A stretch of 64,000 nucleotides of DNA from Periplaneta americana (Eukaryota > Arthropoda > Insecta > Blattodea > Blattidae). The position numbers and the translations under genes were made by a program. The stretch lies in the NCBI RefSeq assembly GCF_040183065.1, contig NC_091120.1, positions 72,566,708 to 72,630,707 on the forward strand. The letters are read 5' to 3'. Within the stretch, counting starts at the first letter, position 1. Each line of letters opens with the position of its first letter. The notes under the pieces were generated by a model. That model searched no databases. It was not told the DNA's origin and worked only from the letters and a program-made list of their open reading frames with translations. Positions 1 to 40,764 of the stretch are shown here, piece after piece.

Positions 1-2036
1 TCGAGATTTATATAAGGGCATATAGGATTTTAAGAACGGATATCGGGCATGGGTAAACGTGATCAAGGATGGGAATGGTGACTTGCTTGCAGACTCTCAT
101 TCAATCCTGAACAGATGGAAAAACTATTTTGCGCAACTACTAAATGTACATAGGCCAAATAGAAATGATCGGAACGAAATTCAAATACAAACTGCTGAGC
201 CATTTATACTCGAACCCACACTTTCTGAAGTCGAAATTGCGATAGAAAATCTGAAAAAGAACAAGTCTCCAGATATCGATCAAATTCCTGCAGAATTAAC
301 ACAAGAGGGTGGAAGCGCATTATCTAGCGAAATTTAAAACTTATACTTGCTATTTGGGAAAAGGAAATTGTACCACAACAATAAAAGGAGTCCATAACTG
401 TATCTATTTTTGAGAAGGGGAACAAGACTAACTGTAGTAACTTTCGAAGAATATCACTTTTCTTAACATCGTACAAAATTTTGTAAAATATTCTTTTGAG
501 AAGATTAACTCCATACGTAGATGAAATTATTGAGGATCATTAGTGCGGTTTTAGGCGTAATAGATCGACTATTGATCAGATTTTTTATATTCTACAGATA
601 TTGGAGAAAAAATGGGACTATAAGGGTACAGTACATCAATTTCATTTTTGTTTTGTTACCGATAAGCTGCTATAATTTAATGTGTTACATTTTTATTAAG
701 CCGCCAATGCTTATCTACTATAATAGTCATTTACATGAATAAGATTTTTACATGAACGTTTTCGATACCATTTTTTGTTAATTATTAATTTTAATTATAA
801 TGCATCTGAAGATGATACAAAAGTGGTATCGAAAACGTTCATGTAAAAATCTTATTCACGTAAATGACTATTATAGTAGATAAGCATTGGCGGCTTAATA
901 AAATGTAACACATTAAATTACAGTACATCAGTTATTCATAGATTAAAAAAAGGCATATGACTCGGTTAAGAGAGAAGTATTATAATGATATTCTTTTTGA
1001 ATTTCGTATTCCCAAGAAACTAGTTCGATTAATTAAAATGTGTCTCAGTGAAACGTACAGCAGAGTCCGTATAGGCCAGTTTGATGATTTTCCTATTCAC
1101 TGCAGGCTAAAGCAAGAAGATGCACTACCATCTTTAGTTTTTAACTTTGCTCTAGAATATGCCATTAGAAAACTTCAGGATAACAGAGAGGGTTTGGAAT
1201 TGAACGGGTTACATCAGATTTTTGTCTATGCGGATGACGTGAATATGTTAGGAGAAAATCCACAAACGATTAGGGAAAACACGGAAATTTTACTTGAAGC
1301 AAGTAAAGCAATAGGTTTGGTAGTAAATCCCGAAAAGACTAAGTATATGATTATGTCTCGTGACCAAAATATTGTACGAAATGAAAATATAAAAATTGGA
1401 GATTTATCCTTCAAATAGGTGGAAAAATTCAAATATCTTGGAGAAACAGTAACAAATATAAATGACACCCGGGAGGAAATTAAACGCAAAATAAATATGT
1501 GAAATGTGTATTATTATTCAATTGAGAAGCTTTTATCATCTAGTCTGCTGTCAAAAAATCTTAAAGTTAGAATTTATAAAACAGTTATATTAGGCCTACC
1601 GGTTGTTCTGTATGGTTGTGAAACTTGGACTCTCACTTTGAGAGAGGAACAGAGATTAAGGGTGTTAGGAAAATCTTTGGGGCTAAGAGGGATGAAGTTA
1701 CAGGAGAATGGAGAAAGTTACATAACGAAAAACTGCACGCATTGTATTCTTCACCTGACATAATTAGGAACATGAAATCCAGACGTTTGAGATGGGCAGG
1801 GCATGTAGCACGTATGGGCGAATCTAGAAATGCATATAGTGTTAGTTGGGAGACCGGAGGGAAACAGACCTTTGGAGAGGCCGAGACGTAGATGAGAAGA
1901 TAATTAAAATGGATTTGAGGGAGGTGGAATATGATAATAGAGACTGGATTAATCTTGCACAGGATAGGGACCGATGGCGGGCTTATGTGAGGGCGGCAAT
2001 GAACCTGCGGGTTCCTTAAAAGCTATTTGTAAGTAA
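1..2036 (+). mobile_element. Non-LTR retrotransposon (LINE), decayed copy a, cut by window edge
   Basis: This is a remnant of a LINE reverse transcriptase that enters from the left edge. Residues before the RT core read at 59-337. The RT palm follows at 957-1418 with the catalytic YADD box near 1229-1240, preceded by a degraded LKQGDAL-type block. The C-terminal region, with GCETWTL and RLRWAGHVARMGES, lies at 1506-1900. The 3' end is a short TAAG repeat near 2025-2036. Several stops and frame changes break the frame, and a 280-bp palindromic element interrupts it at 639-918. It is therefore inactive. Family identity comes from the RT motifs; the exact clade was not determined. Confidence 0.85.
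639..918. mobile_element. Palindromic foldback/MITE-like insertion in the LINE
   Basis: Two arms, 673-770 and 824-920, are near-perfect reverse complements (about 97 bp each, a few mismatches and one indel) around a loop of about 53 bp. The 12-bp sequence TACAGTACATCA occurs at 627-638 and again at 919-930. Joining the outer sequences restores the LINE frame, so this is an insertion with a target-site duplication. The right side of the loop carries CTGAAGA, then a short possible stem, then GAAA. Confidence 0.75.
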
Positions 2037-2047
2037 GTAAGAAGAAT

Positions 2048-2780
2048 AGGTACAATGCGTGCATTTCTGCTTTGTGTGATTTTCTCTATTCTCCTGTAAC
2101 TTCATCCCTCTTAGCCCCAAATACTTTCCTAAGCACCTTATTCTCAAACACCCTTAGCCTCTGTTCCTCTCTCGAATTGAGGGTCCAAGTTTCATAACCA
2201 TACAGAACAAACGGTAAAACAACTGTTTTATAAATTCTAACTTTCAAAATTTTCGAGAGCCCACTGGATGACAAAAGTTTTCAACCGAATAATAGCAGGC
2301 ATTTCTCATATTTATTCTGCGTTTAATTTCCTCCCGAGTGTCATTCATAGTTGTTACTATTGGTCCAATATATTTGAATTTTTTCACCTCTTCAAAGGGT
2401 AAATTTCAATTTTTATATTTCCATTTCGTACAATGTTCTGATCACGAGATATAATCGTATGCTTTGTCTTTTCGGTATTTACTTCCAAACCATCTCTTTA
2501 CTTGCTCCAAATAAAATTCCCGTGTTTTCTGTAATAGTTTGTGGATTTCCTCCTAACATATTCACGTCATCCGCATAGATGTGATGTAAGCAGGTGATGT
2601 AACCCGTTCAATTCCAAACCCTCTCCGTTATTCTGGACTTTCCTATGTCATATTACAGAGCTAAGTTAAAAAGTGAAGGTGATAGTGCATCTCCTTGCTT
2701 TAGGCCGCAGTGAATTGGAAAAGCATCTGACAGAAACTGGCCTAGACGAACTATGCTGTTCGTTTCACTGAGACACATTA
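2048..2780 (-). mobile_element. LINE copy b, truncated both ends, decayed
   Basis: Minus-strand fragment of the same LINE family as copy a, placed end to end with it in the opposite orientation. It carries the C-terminal GYETWTL and FENKVLRKVFGAKRDE blocks (2086-2274) and the RT block FPIHCGLKQGDALS near 2690-2740. Stops and frameshifts separate them. It ends at an ATT microsatellite. Confidence 0.8.
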
Positions 2781-2785
2781 ATGAT

Positions 2786-2843
2786 AATGATGATAATGAT
2801 AATAATAATAATAACATTATTATTATTAGGACTATTATTATTA

Positions 2844-2885
<42 letters not shown>
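2786..2885. repeat. ATT/TGA-type microsatellite
   Basis: Interrupted trinucleotide tract, mostly ATT, with a pure stretch near 2853-2883. Open frames read through it encode only polyisoleucine and are not genes. Confidence 0.9.
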
Positions 2886-2887
<2 letters not shown>

Positions 2888-3745
2888 AAATCCCTCGTTT
2901 TAACTTAACTATTATTGTATTTCGACTGTAATTTCAGTGGACTTGAGTTCGAATACTGGCACAGAGATGGAGATTTATCTGACTCTCGCCCGGAATTGGG
3001 TACATTCTTTGTCTTAAGCTATGTCATTGTGATCACATGATCAACGACTCCTGCTATTTCTGAACGTGTTGGTTTATAATGTTCACAATAATGACGTCGA
3101 ATTGAAAGGCCGTTACAACCCATTAAGGTAGATAATACTAGTGCCTTAGCTTATGAATCCGTGATAATTTATTTTGACACAACATGTACATCTCGCTTTG
3201 ATTCCCATTCTTTGGTACAGAAAGTGTATTTTTTTTAATTTTACGCTTGTGTAATTTGTGTATGCATGTGTTATGTGCATCTCAATAACAACGACGCTTT
3301 CAATCAGAGTGAAAGGGTGCGAGGTTCATCTCTAAACGCTTTTATTAATGGAGGCCATTTTTAAGTAACTTGTACCCAATAATTTGACAGAAAATTAAAT
3401 TTCAGGGAGGCGATTGGAGGAGGAGCCGAAGTGATTTTCGAGGAGTGATCCTGCCGCCTACACTAACACGTTGGAAACAATCTTGTACCTTCGTAGGGTA
3501 AACACGAAAACAAATAATTCTACTAATTTGGCGAAACATTATTCCATCTTTTCATGTGCCATATTCCATTATCATTCACTATTACCTTCTTTCTATGCTT
3601 TCAACTGTTATTTCCTCATTCTCCTTTCTTTCGTCTTTGTGACAATGTCTAAACTCAAAAGAGTATACCCTTAACTTACGTAGAAACTACGTCGTGGGTT
3701 CGAATCCCTTCAGAGCATTGATATTTGTTCGTTGTCAATGGGGTG
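2886..3745. other. No recognisable feature
   Basis: AT-rich sequence with no convincing coding exon, TE end or RNA gene that I could recognise. Confidence 0.5.
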
Positions 3746-3755
3746 TGTTGTCTTA

Positions 3756-3858
3756 CGTACATACGTACTTACTTACTTACTTACTTACTTATAAGTGGCT
3801 TTTAGAGAATCCGGAGGTTCATTGCCGCCCTCACATAAGCCCGCCATCGGTCCTGTTA
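3756..3858 (-). mobile_element. LINE copy c, 3' end only
   Basis: A 103-bp 5'-truncated copy of the main LINE family on the minus strand, consisting of the TAAG tail and the AAMN-coding end. It is flanked by the direct repeat TGTTGTCTTA at 3746-3755 and 3859-3868, a target-site duplication that shows insertion by retrotransposition. Confidence 0.85.
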
Positions 3859-3868
3859 TGTTGTCTTA

Positions 3869-5129
3869 AGTGAAGTTTTATAATGAGTGAGCTCTATGAA
3901 GAAAATCCTCCAATATATCTATCCGTCCGATGAAAAATAAAAAAAAATTATTTTGGACTCTTGATTATTGACTTGACTTGTCAAGGATTGCATCCGAGAC
4001 GGATCCATGAATTTAGGCTCAGAGTGGCCCACAGTGCCCACAGTGCGCCCTATACTCTGTGAGTAGAAAGTATGGACATTGCTTGTAGCTTTCTTACATT
4101 TAATTTTATGAAGAGACTATAAATATACAAAAGTTATTGGGGGCGAAAAAGCAATATTTTCATCGTATTTTCAAAAATTATGTTTCTCGTTCACAAAATC
4201 TGTGCCAAGGAATCTGTTTTTCAATCACCTTGGGCTTATTATTTTCATTTTTTAATTATTCCGTTCCCAAAACGTATATAATACACAAATATTTTTATAA
4301 GCTAAATAAATCACATTGATGACTTAGAAAATGGACATGCATTATTGAAATTAAACTGAAATATTAATACAAGACAAAGAATTAGGAAAAAATAAGTTAG
4401 GAACAATTTAGCAATGTTCTAATTGTGCCAAGTGTTGATATCAGTTCATAGGTGTTCATAATGGCTCCCATTCACTGCCAAACAACGCATAAATTTGTCT
4501 TGGAAATAGTTTAATATTTTCAGTAATATTGTTCCATTGATAAGTTATACTTCATTCCTAATTCATTTTAACTCTTTCAGGTCACGTGGTAGGTCCCAGT
4601 AGAGACTCCACTTCAAATAACCCCACAAAAAATAATCTAATTGGTTCAGATCAAGGGATTTTGGGGATAATTCAATATTTCCTCTTCTGCCTATCCATCG
4701 CCCTGGAATTCTTTGTTCAAGTAATTCACCGCCTCCCTACCATTACGTGTAGCAGCCCGGAGAATAAATTACCATAGCGTAGGCATTGTTATTCAATTGT
4801 TTTTATTAGCTTTTGTCTATGATTATTTAATTCATGTTCCCCCAATCTCCATAGTGGTACATTGATATAACGTGGCGTACTGAATTATTACGAGTAATTC
4901 TCTATATTACGTACACATAGCCAACAAAAGATCATACATTTGAGGCAGTTTCTAGAAAATAATAATTTATAACTGGTTAAAAATATTATTTTCTTCGCTT
5001 TGAGACCTTGCAGAATCCGAAAATTGAAAAATAAGTATATATTTCCATTTAACAGAATCTATTGCAAATAAAAAGAAAGTTTTTGAAAACATATTCAAAT
5101 ATTGTTTCCTGCCACTTGTAACTCTCGTA
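3869..5129. other. No recognisable feature
   Basis: AT-rich, with only short open frames and no family resemblance. Nothing can be supported here. Confidence 0.5.
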
Positions 5130-5131
5130 TA

Positions 5132-6510
5132 CATGGTGAACCGTAAGTAATGTCATTAATCTCAAGATATTATTCTTTGAGATATTTCGAACAAAAAAAA
5201 TTATTTTGCAAGAAATATTTCAAAGCATATTTTGGGAAAGCTACTGAAATAATTCCCAATATGCTCAGTCAATTTAAAACAGTAGTATATTGTGATAATA
5301 AGTGATTGAAATAATTTTAGTTTTGTCCTTTAAATGTGAATAAATTTGATCTAAACAAATGTAATTTTTCGTCCTGAAAAAGAAATTTAAAATGTTAAAT
5401 TTGTTCGGATAAAAATTTGTGCACATTTGAAGGACAAAACTAAAATTCTTTCAATCATGCTTTCTTAAATTAACGGCCATGTTGGCAATTAAATCACTGG
5501 CTTACCCAAAACATGCTATGAATTGTTTCACATAAAACTATTTTTTTTCTCTCGAAAAGAAAGCAAGAAAAGAGATATGCCTTGAGGCTTTATAAATCAT
5601 ATTTTTGTTGTTACAGTGAAAAATAACAAATTGAAATAGATTGCAACACAAAATAATATACAAAATAACGTCAAGAAGATGTGAATTACAGTCATGGTCC
5701 CTTTGAATGATGCCTGAAAATAGCTATTAATCCTTTGCGTGTTTGTTTTTAAAATAATGTGTTTAATCTGTAAGTACAGTCAGTGTATTGTTATTAGTAT
5801 CTCTTTGTTGTTACCTATTCCTTTAAAAAGAATGTATTTAATTTGTAATCTTAAGTTATTTTTTCTACTATTCCTTTACTGTACTGTTTACATTTGTTTT
5901 TAAATCTTTTGTATTGCCCCTACCATTATATATTGCCCTTCAAGAATTTCGGTATTCGTTAGTTGTAAGTCATTACTTGTGTTATATTTTAATTATTGTA
6001 ATTGTTCCTGAATCATGTAACTTGTAACCGTAAATCATTGCTTGTAATATCTCTTTATTACTCTTAACTGTTTCATTGTTCATGAATTAAGTATTAATTT
6101 GAAAGTGAAAGTGAAACTTTGTTTTATTAATCTACTATTGATTATCTTTTTAAGATCGTGATTTACTCTGAAACGGTTAGACATTCTTGTATACCTTTTA
6201 TATTGATTATTCCTCAAACATCTCATTAATCTTTAACAGGAGCCATTCCTTCACTAATGTGCATGTTTCTACATAATTCATGTAAATTGTAACTGTGACC
6301 ACTATTTTATATTATCACTTTACTATTGTTTATTGGTTATAAAATATGTATTTTGATGCCAATTATAACCCTAATATACCTCAGGGTGAAATAGTGTTTG
6401 GATAATAAAAAAAAGAAAGCAAAAACGGCAAAATTGTATTGAACTTCTTTGTTTGGAATATCTCAAAGAACAACCCTCGAAAATAATGACATTATTTAGC
6501 GTTCACCCTG
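5132..6510. mobile_element. TA-flanked inverted-repeat DNA element with a nested insertion
   Basis: The left end CATGGTGAACCGTAAG and the right end (reverse complement CAGGGTGAACGCTAAA) match and continue into a shared stretch around ATGTCATTA. Both ends abut TA (5130-5131 and 6511-6512), as expected for a Tc1/mariner-type element. The left and right interior also resemble each other in inverted order (for example TTTGTCCTT near 5322 and AAGGACAAA near 5430). No transposase frame survives. Confidence 0.65.
5567..6414 (+). mobile_element. Retroposed insertion inside the 5.1 kb element
   Basis: About 848 bp ending in an A-rich tail (near 6401-6414) and flanked by GAAAGCAA at 5559-5566 and 6415-6422. 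Removing it rejoins the arm of the host DNA element, which matches the arm at 8262-8526. The A tail and duplication suggest a truncated LINE or SINE. No coding block was recognised. Confidence 0.55.
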
Positions 6511-7259
6511 TAGGTCTATAGTGTTTATCCGTATATTTAAAAATACGAAAGCTATAAACATTATTCACAGGCCTACTTCTTCCTCACCTTGTAGGCTATC
6601 TGCGATGATTGTTCCTAGTATGACGGGTGGTCTGGGTGGCATTCGTAATGCTCTCAAGCTTTCTTGACCACGACTAAAGGAGAAGATGGTCAACAACACA
6701 TCTGACTGCTTTTGCCTCCAGAGATATCCGATTTTCAATTTTATTGAAGGCTGAATGGATCCCAGAGCCTTTATGTAATATGACGAAATGAAAACTTCAT
6801 CTTCGTCAGAGTTTGGCTCGTAGTTCGTCACTGCGCTAAGGGAGTCAACAAAGATCATATTCCTCTATTTATTGATCACACACTTTGCTTAAATCACTCA
6901 GTTCACACCTGTTCCATACATACACAACTCATTTCTACACATTACGGTACATAGTAAACAAGTAATACTTTACATAAAAGATAGAGATTTTATACAGATT
7001 GAGTTTAGTTTTGTTTCTGGTATTTTAACTGTATTTAATAAGAACTGTGTTTCTCGCATCGGAATCCATTACTATTAGAGATGGGTCGATACCACAATTT
7101 TTCGATATTCGATACACCTGTTTTACAGTTTCGATATTCGACACTCGCAACTCGATAATGCAATTTTCAAAGTGAAAACTGAAAACACATTGTTTGTTGT
7201 TTGTTTTGTCAACTGTCCGAAGGCAATAACAACCAAAAATTAAAACACTTCATTCATAG
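6511..7259. other. No recognisable gene; short TCGATA-rich patch
   Basis: AT-rich sequence. Near 7085-7165 there is a local cluster of TCGATAT/TCGATAC words. No coding or RNA feature can be supported. Confidence 0.45.
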
Positions 7260-8245
7260 TGTTCTACCCAAGGGTAGGTCTTTCACTGCAAACCCAGAAT
7301 TCTCCAATTTGTCCTCTTTTCCTCCTTTCTCTTATTCTCCGCATATGATCCATATATCTTAATGTTGTCTATCATCTGATATTTGCTGCAAACGTTTCTC
7401 TCGTTCATCATTCCTTCCAATGCATCCTTCAATAAGCAGTTACTTCTTAGCCAGTGGCCCAGTTAATTACTTTTCCCTTCCTGATGAGTCTCCGCATTAT
7501 TCTCTCTTCATCCACTCTTTCTAACATAGTTTCATTTATTATTTATTCTGTTTGTCCTTTTCACACGCTCCATTCAAATGCTTTCTAGTCGTTCCACTTC
7601 ACTTCGTCGTAATATCCATGTTTCTGCCCCACACAATGCCACAATCCACACAAAGCACTTCACTAGTCTCTTCTTTAGTTATTGTTCCCGAAGTTCGTAG
7701 AAGATGCTACTTTTTCTATTAAAAGCTTCCTTTGTCATTGATATCCTCCTTTTGACTTTCTGGAAGCAGCTCATGTTACTTCTTATGGTACATTCCAAGT
7801 CATTGATCGAAATTTCTTGACTCGTTTCCTTGACTCGCAAGTCAACCCCTTAATATACTGTACAAGTAGGGCAGAGGGGTAAGACATGATTTCCCTCCCC
7901 TCAGCGGTCTCTTTTCCATTCGAAGTTAAGCAGTTTGGGCATGTTCACTGTCCATCTCTGCACACTGAAAACTTGCAATAGTGAAGGTGTTCCCCGCCTT
8001 CTCCCGTTATACCTCTCCTTCTACCTTGCCTTTTGCTCTGTTCTGCGGGCTGTATTTTATATGACGTAATCTCTATCATAAGTATTTGATGCTGTCCAAT
8101 TTTCTTTTGGAACTGACAAGACTACTTCTTTATTTTTCTTCCGATAACCATAGTCTTCGTCTTGTTTGCATTTATCTTCAGCTCATACTGCTCACAGCCG
8201 TCATTTAGCTCCAGTAACATGTCCTTGTCAAATTCCATTTCAGAA
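7260..8245 (-). mobile_element. Second LINE family, decayed, with an internal insertion
   Basis: On the minus strand the region 7265-7850 decodes in pieces to an RT C-terminal region of the type WTLRRSEEKRLE and RKRNWLGHWLR. The piece at 8095-8230 decodes to INANKTKTMVIGRK, an upstream RT block. About 245 bp between them (near 7850-8094) do not belong and look like a later insertion. Related copies lie at 27880-28088 and 61690-62090. Confidence 0.7.
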
Positions 8246-8261
8246 CGAAAAAGTTACCTTT

Positions 8262-8526
8262 ATTCGGTTAAAATTTCTGCAGATTTAAAGGACAAAACTA
8301 AAATTCTTTCAGTCATTTATTGTCGTAATACATAGCTCTCTTGAATTGACTGAATATATTGGGAAATAAGTCAATAGCTTTCCAAAACACTCTATGAAAT
8401 ATTTCATATGAAGCAATTTTTATCTCGAAAACGAAGCAAAAACGACCAAAATTGTATTAACTACACTTTTTTGTTTGAAATATCTCAAAGAATAACCCTC
8501 TGAAATTAATGACCTTACTTACGGTT
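8262..8526. repeat. Solo arm related to the 5.1-6.5 kb DNA element
   Basis: The stretch from AAGGACAAAACTAAAATTC to CTTACTTACGGTTC is closely similar to the left arm of the element at 5132-6510 in inverted order, and to its right arm in the same order. It is a second, partial copy of that repeat. Confidence 0.65.
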
Positions 8527-8878
8527 CTCTTTATATGCATATATAATTAAATTTACTGGTTTCCCACGATATTAAAACCGTCCTGTTTCATTAAAGAAAC
8601 ACATAATTCAATATTTTCTTTTAAAATTGTTACTAAACTTCACATTACTATGTTCTGAAGTTTTACCTTACACCTTTCACCAGGGAGCCGCACTAAAGTA
8701 ATGTGACGAGGGGGGGGGGAGGTGCTCATCGTAAAAAAATATTGAGAAATACTGTTCTACACAATACAGTTCGAATACCTCACGTGGTAGTAAAACACTA
8801 TGGATAGGAATTGTACAGAAAGCTATGCCAATTCTCTCCTCACTTTCAGTGTTGCAGTGGCGTGCATGCCGCCTCGAG

Positions 8879-37139
<28,261 letters not shown>

Positions 37140-38086
37140 CGTCATTTCTGCGTTCTTCACACTTGTATTCATCGACAATATGTATTACCCGAATTTCAGG
37201 ACCGCGGGGATGCCACGAGAGCGGCTTGTACATGTGACACTATATACAAACATGGTGTCGCAAGTGGATTTTTAAAGATAAACATGTCATGCTGTGACTT
37301 CTAAGAAATCGTTAAAATTTCCACACATTCACCAGCGGTGTGCTTGAGGGTAGTTAAACAATGCTCCTACCTATTGGGAGGATGAAATTAACTCTGAAAT
37401 ACATTTATATTCATAACTTTTAGATTTTTCAGAGTTTATAGTGTTATGTTTTGTTCGTTGAACTTAATTGGAGTATGATGCACAAGAGTAATGTCAGAAA
37501 CCTTGAGCAAGTTATTATCACGATCAAAGAAAGAGATCCAAGGGAAAATACTTACTACTTTTCAATTAATCACTATCTTGACTGGGTCATTTTTATTTCC
37601 ATAAAAGTTAAGAACAATTTTAAAGTAAAACTCTTTGCCTACTTTCTTCAACACGATACAAAGCATTTCGTATACTATTCATCTGACCCTGCATTAAACC
37701 AGACACTAATACAAGGGTCCCAGATCTAGACTGTGTGGTGAGTGGTGCAGTATTTTCCGTCCATTTGTCTTGATTATTTCCACGTAGAGATACTGTATGC
37801 ACTTTTACATCATATGTAGTCATGCTACCGAAGGGTTATTTAATTACCTTGAAAGCTTAATTTCTTGGGCGTCTTCATTTAAATGAAATCGTTGTCAGGA
37901 GAATATCGAAATTCTTGAATACTTCTCATTTTTTCGTGCTCATCAGAGAATGCCTAGTTGATTAGTCCAGTACTTTTTGTTTTGTTAGTTTGTTCTTTTT
38001 TTTTTTTTCAAAAATAACATTTAAGTTTTTAATCATAGAAAGCTTATTTAGTTCAGTTTTATTTCCAAAACTTTTATATTTAATAC
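37140..38086 (+). other. Probable 3' UTR and downstream sequence of gene 1
   Basis: No coding or TE feature was seen. The first clear AATAAA is at 38087-38092, almost 1 kb after the stop, so the true poly(A) site is undetermined. Confidence 0.35.
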
Positions 38087-38112
38087 AATAAATATGTTTA
38101 TATTCTTTATGT

Positions 38113-38116
<4 letters not shown>

Positions 38117-38160
<44 letters not shown>
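38117..38160. repeat. (TA)n microsatellite
   Basis: Perfect TA dinucleotide tract of about 22 units. Confidence 0.95.
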
Positions 38161-38168
<8 letters not shown>

Positions 38169-39928
38169 TTTATTGTAAAGCAAAATTTGTTCATGAGATT
38201 AAACATATTACTTAATATGTCACACCAAATGTTTTGGCTGTGTTTTTTATTATTATTAGCGTGCAAGAGTATAATGAAAATCACGAGTAAGAATTTCTTA
38301 TATTTCTCTCTAAACATTTTAAAATTTAAGTGATTTTGGCACAAAATGACTTCGTTGGAGTCATTCTCAAAATAGTAACTGGAATTAAAACTGTTCTGTA
38401 TTCTATGCTCGAAGTACTGACTGTATTTCTGTATATGCATATTCAGACGAATGACCCACTCATTGAGGGCACGTCATAAGACATGTAGGGCGAATTCTCT
38501 GCAAGCACTGTGATTCTTGTTTGAAGATGACGCAGTGACGTTATCCTTTCTGCATACACAATGGACTTTAAATGACTCCACAAAAATAAAAATGAAAGGA
38601 AAGGAAAGGTAAGTGCATTAACTAAAAAGCTGATAGAGAGTAACATTAGAGTGCTGTATAATTTAGCATTGTTTCGTTTAATTCTAAATGCTAAACTTAC
38701 ATCTGAAACAGTACAATAAAAACTGGTGGCTCCACAAGTGCATTCTTCTCTCGTGAGACAAATTAATTATTGTAATGAAAATGGATGGTTAGCTTCCTAA
38801 ATGGATGGCAATACTTTGAGCAAAACATGAATTTTTTAAAGAAAAAGGCAATGCTCTAAGACGTCCAGAATATCAGAACCGAAAGCACACCGCTGGTTCA
38901 GTGGTTCTCTGCTACGTCAAATCTATAATTTTCCTTATAAAAGGATCAAGGTTTTAACACTGCCATATCATCAACATTCCTTAATGGAATGTCCTAGCTT
39001 CTTACAATTAGAGTGGTGCATTAAGTCCAATTTATCATTAGAACTTGAGAGGCACCGAAATCGTTAATATTAAATCAAAAGAGTAAAATATATATCTTCA
39101 TTTTAAGGGGCGTCATAAAGTATTAATGTACAGATACATACAAACAGAGGTAGGAGAGTTCTTAACTTTACATATAAAAGATTTTACCTTAAAGTTAATA
39201 AGATTATTGAATAAGAACAATTTAATAATAGATGCATGATTAACAAAGGCATTTTGTCACAAGTTCTTAAGCCAATCTAAGCATTAAAACCATAATATCT
39301 ACACATATTCTCTCAAACTTCTCTTTGTAGCTGGACGATGAACCAGAATTATTAGTTTTGAATATAAAAATGTACAAACTTTTAATGTAAATATGTGACT
39401 CTGGGTTATATGTCGTTGCATATATCATCATGTTGAAAATTATTCATTCTCTACAGTTCATGTACGTTTCATTGGACAAATTAACATCGTACTTGACTTC
39501 ATTGTTGAAATCGTTCGTTGTAAAGCATTGGGTGCGTTGGCTAATACAGATTTCATAAATTCAAATGTGTTTTTGGGCTGCCATTCGACAAGTTTCTATA
39601 AAAAAAAATTAACAACAGCCTTCTCAAAATAAGATATTTGTTTCCTGTCTTATATCAAACAGAAATAACATATCATGTTGATAATTATTACACATTATTT
39701 AAACTATCAAGAGCTGTATTGCAATATGAGCTGTAGACTCAACGAGCAAGGTTTCATCTTTAAGCAAAGAAGTGGTGGGCACATAGTTCCTTTTCATAAG
39801 GAATAGAGTTGTCATTTAATATAACTTTCAGCATGTCTGCCAAGTTTCAAGTCTAGGAAAAGCTGATATCTGTATCTACAGAAGCTGATAAAGGATAAAA
39901 AAAGGCTGACATTGAACTTAATTACTAT
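38161..39928. other. Intergenic, nothing recognised
   Basis: AT-rich intergenic sequence. No TE ends or exons are supported. Confidence 0.45.
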
Positions 39929-40220
39929 TTAAAGTAGGGACTTCAAAGAAGAAATCAGTTTATTTGTGAGATTTACTTTTATTGTAGTTGTCAGGTGACA
40001 CACTTGGCTTTGCTTGGCTTTCTTCAAGAATTTCTCATCAAATTCCTGTTCATAACATTTCCCCTCATAATTCGTCTTGCAACATACCGATATAAGAGAA
40101 GATAGTGTTCTGTCCATTTTCAAGCTGGAACAGAACTGTGTTTTATTTTGTCGGGTAAGACTGAATACTCTTTCCTCTGTTGCATTGCTGTGGGGCAAAG
40201 TTAAAACAATTTGCACAACC
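39929..40220 (-). pseudogene. hAT/ZBED-type transposase C-terminal remnant
   Basis: The minus strand reads VLTLPHSNATEERVFSLTRQ then NKTQFCSSLKMDRTLSSLI, followed by a 40-residue tail. This is the hAT dimerisation block with its EERVFS core. The frame is open for 95 residues but lacks all catalytic regions, so it is a fragment. Confidence 0.75.
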
Positions 40221-40756
40221 CTACCTACAATTGTCTACTAAGACCAAATCGCCACACACAAAACTTATATTAAAGGATGGGTCAGAGTTCAAGCGGATTA
40301 ATCCCATGTTTGTCGCATATTAACGTAAGCATTCCAAGGTATAGCCTAGGCCTAAGTTTCATTGTAATACAGAAAACATTACTTTTAGTGTTTCTCATCA
40401 AACTGTTTAATTACTGAACAGCAATGATGGATTTCAATATAGCACGAAACTGACAAGCACCTTCTTCCCTTATACGACAAATTTTAACTTTCAATTGTGA
40501 GTGAATTTAGAAGAATTTTAGGTTTTTCCTCTTGTAATGGGACTCTTAAATTCAACATTCCGGAATTCCTGTAGGTTCTATCATCAGTGTAATATAGACC
40601 AAGACATCAAATTTCTCATACATGAAAGTAATCGAAATATATTGGATCTAACAGAGCCTTTGGCAAGCAGTACCTTGAAGTTCTTAAGTACCAACGCATA
40701 TACGTACAAGAAACTCTTCTTCTGAACCATTTTCTCTATGTGAGGATCCATGGACT
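40217..40756. other. Intergenic, nothing recognised
   Basis: No supported feature. Confidence 0.4.
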
Positions 40757-40764
40757 TGGTTTAC

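Noticed and set aside
2653-2889. Polyisoleucine-rich open frame
   Set aside because: It is a translation of an ATT microsatellite joined to a LINE fragment.
38048-38440. 130-codon minus-strand open frame
   Set aside because: It contains an Ile/Tyr run from the TA microsatellite, and the rest is AT-rich with no family resemblance.
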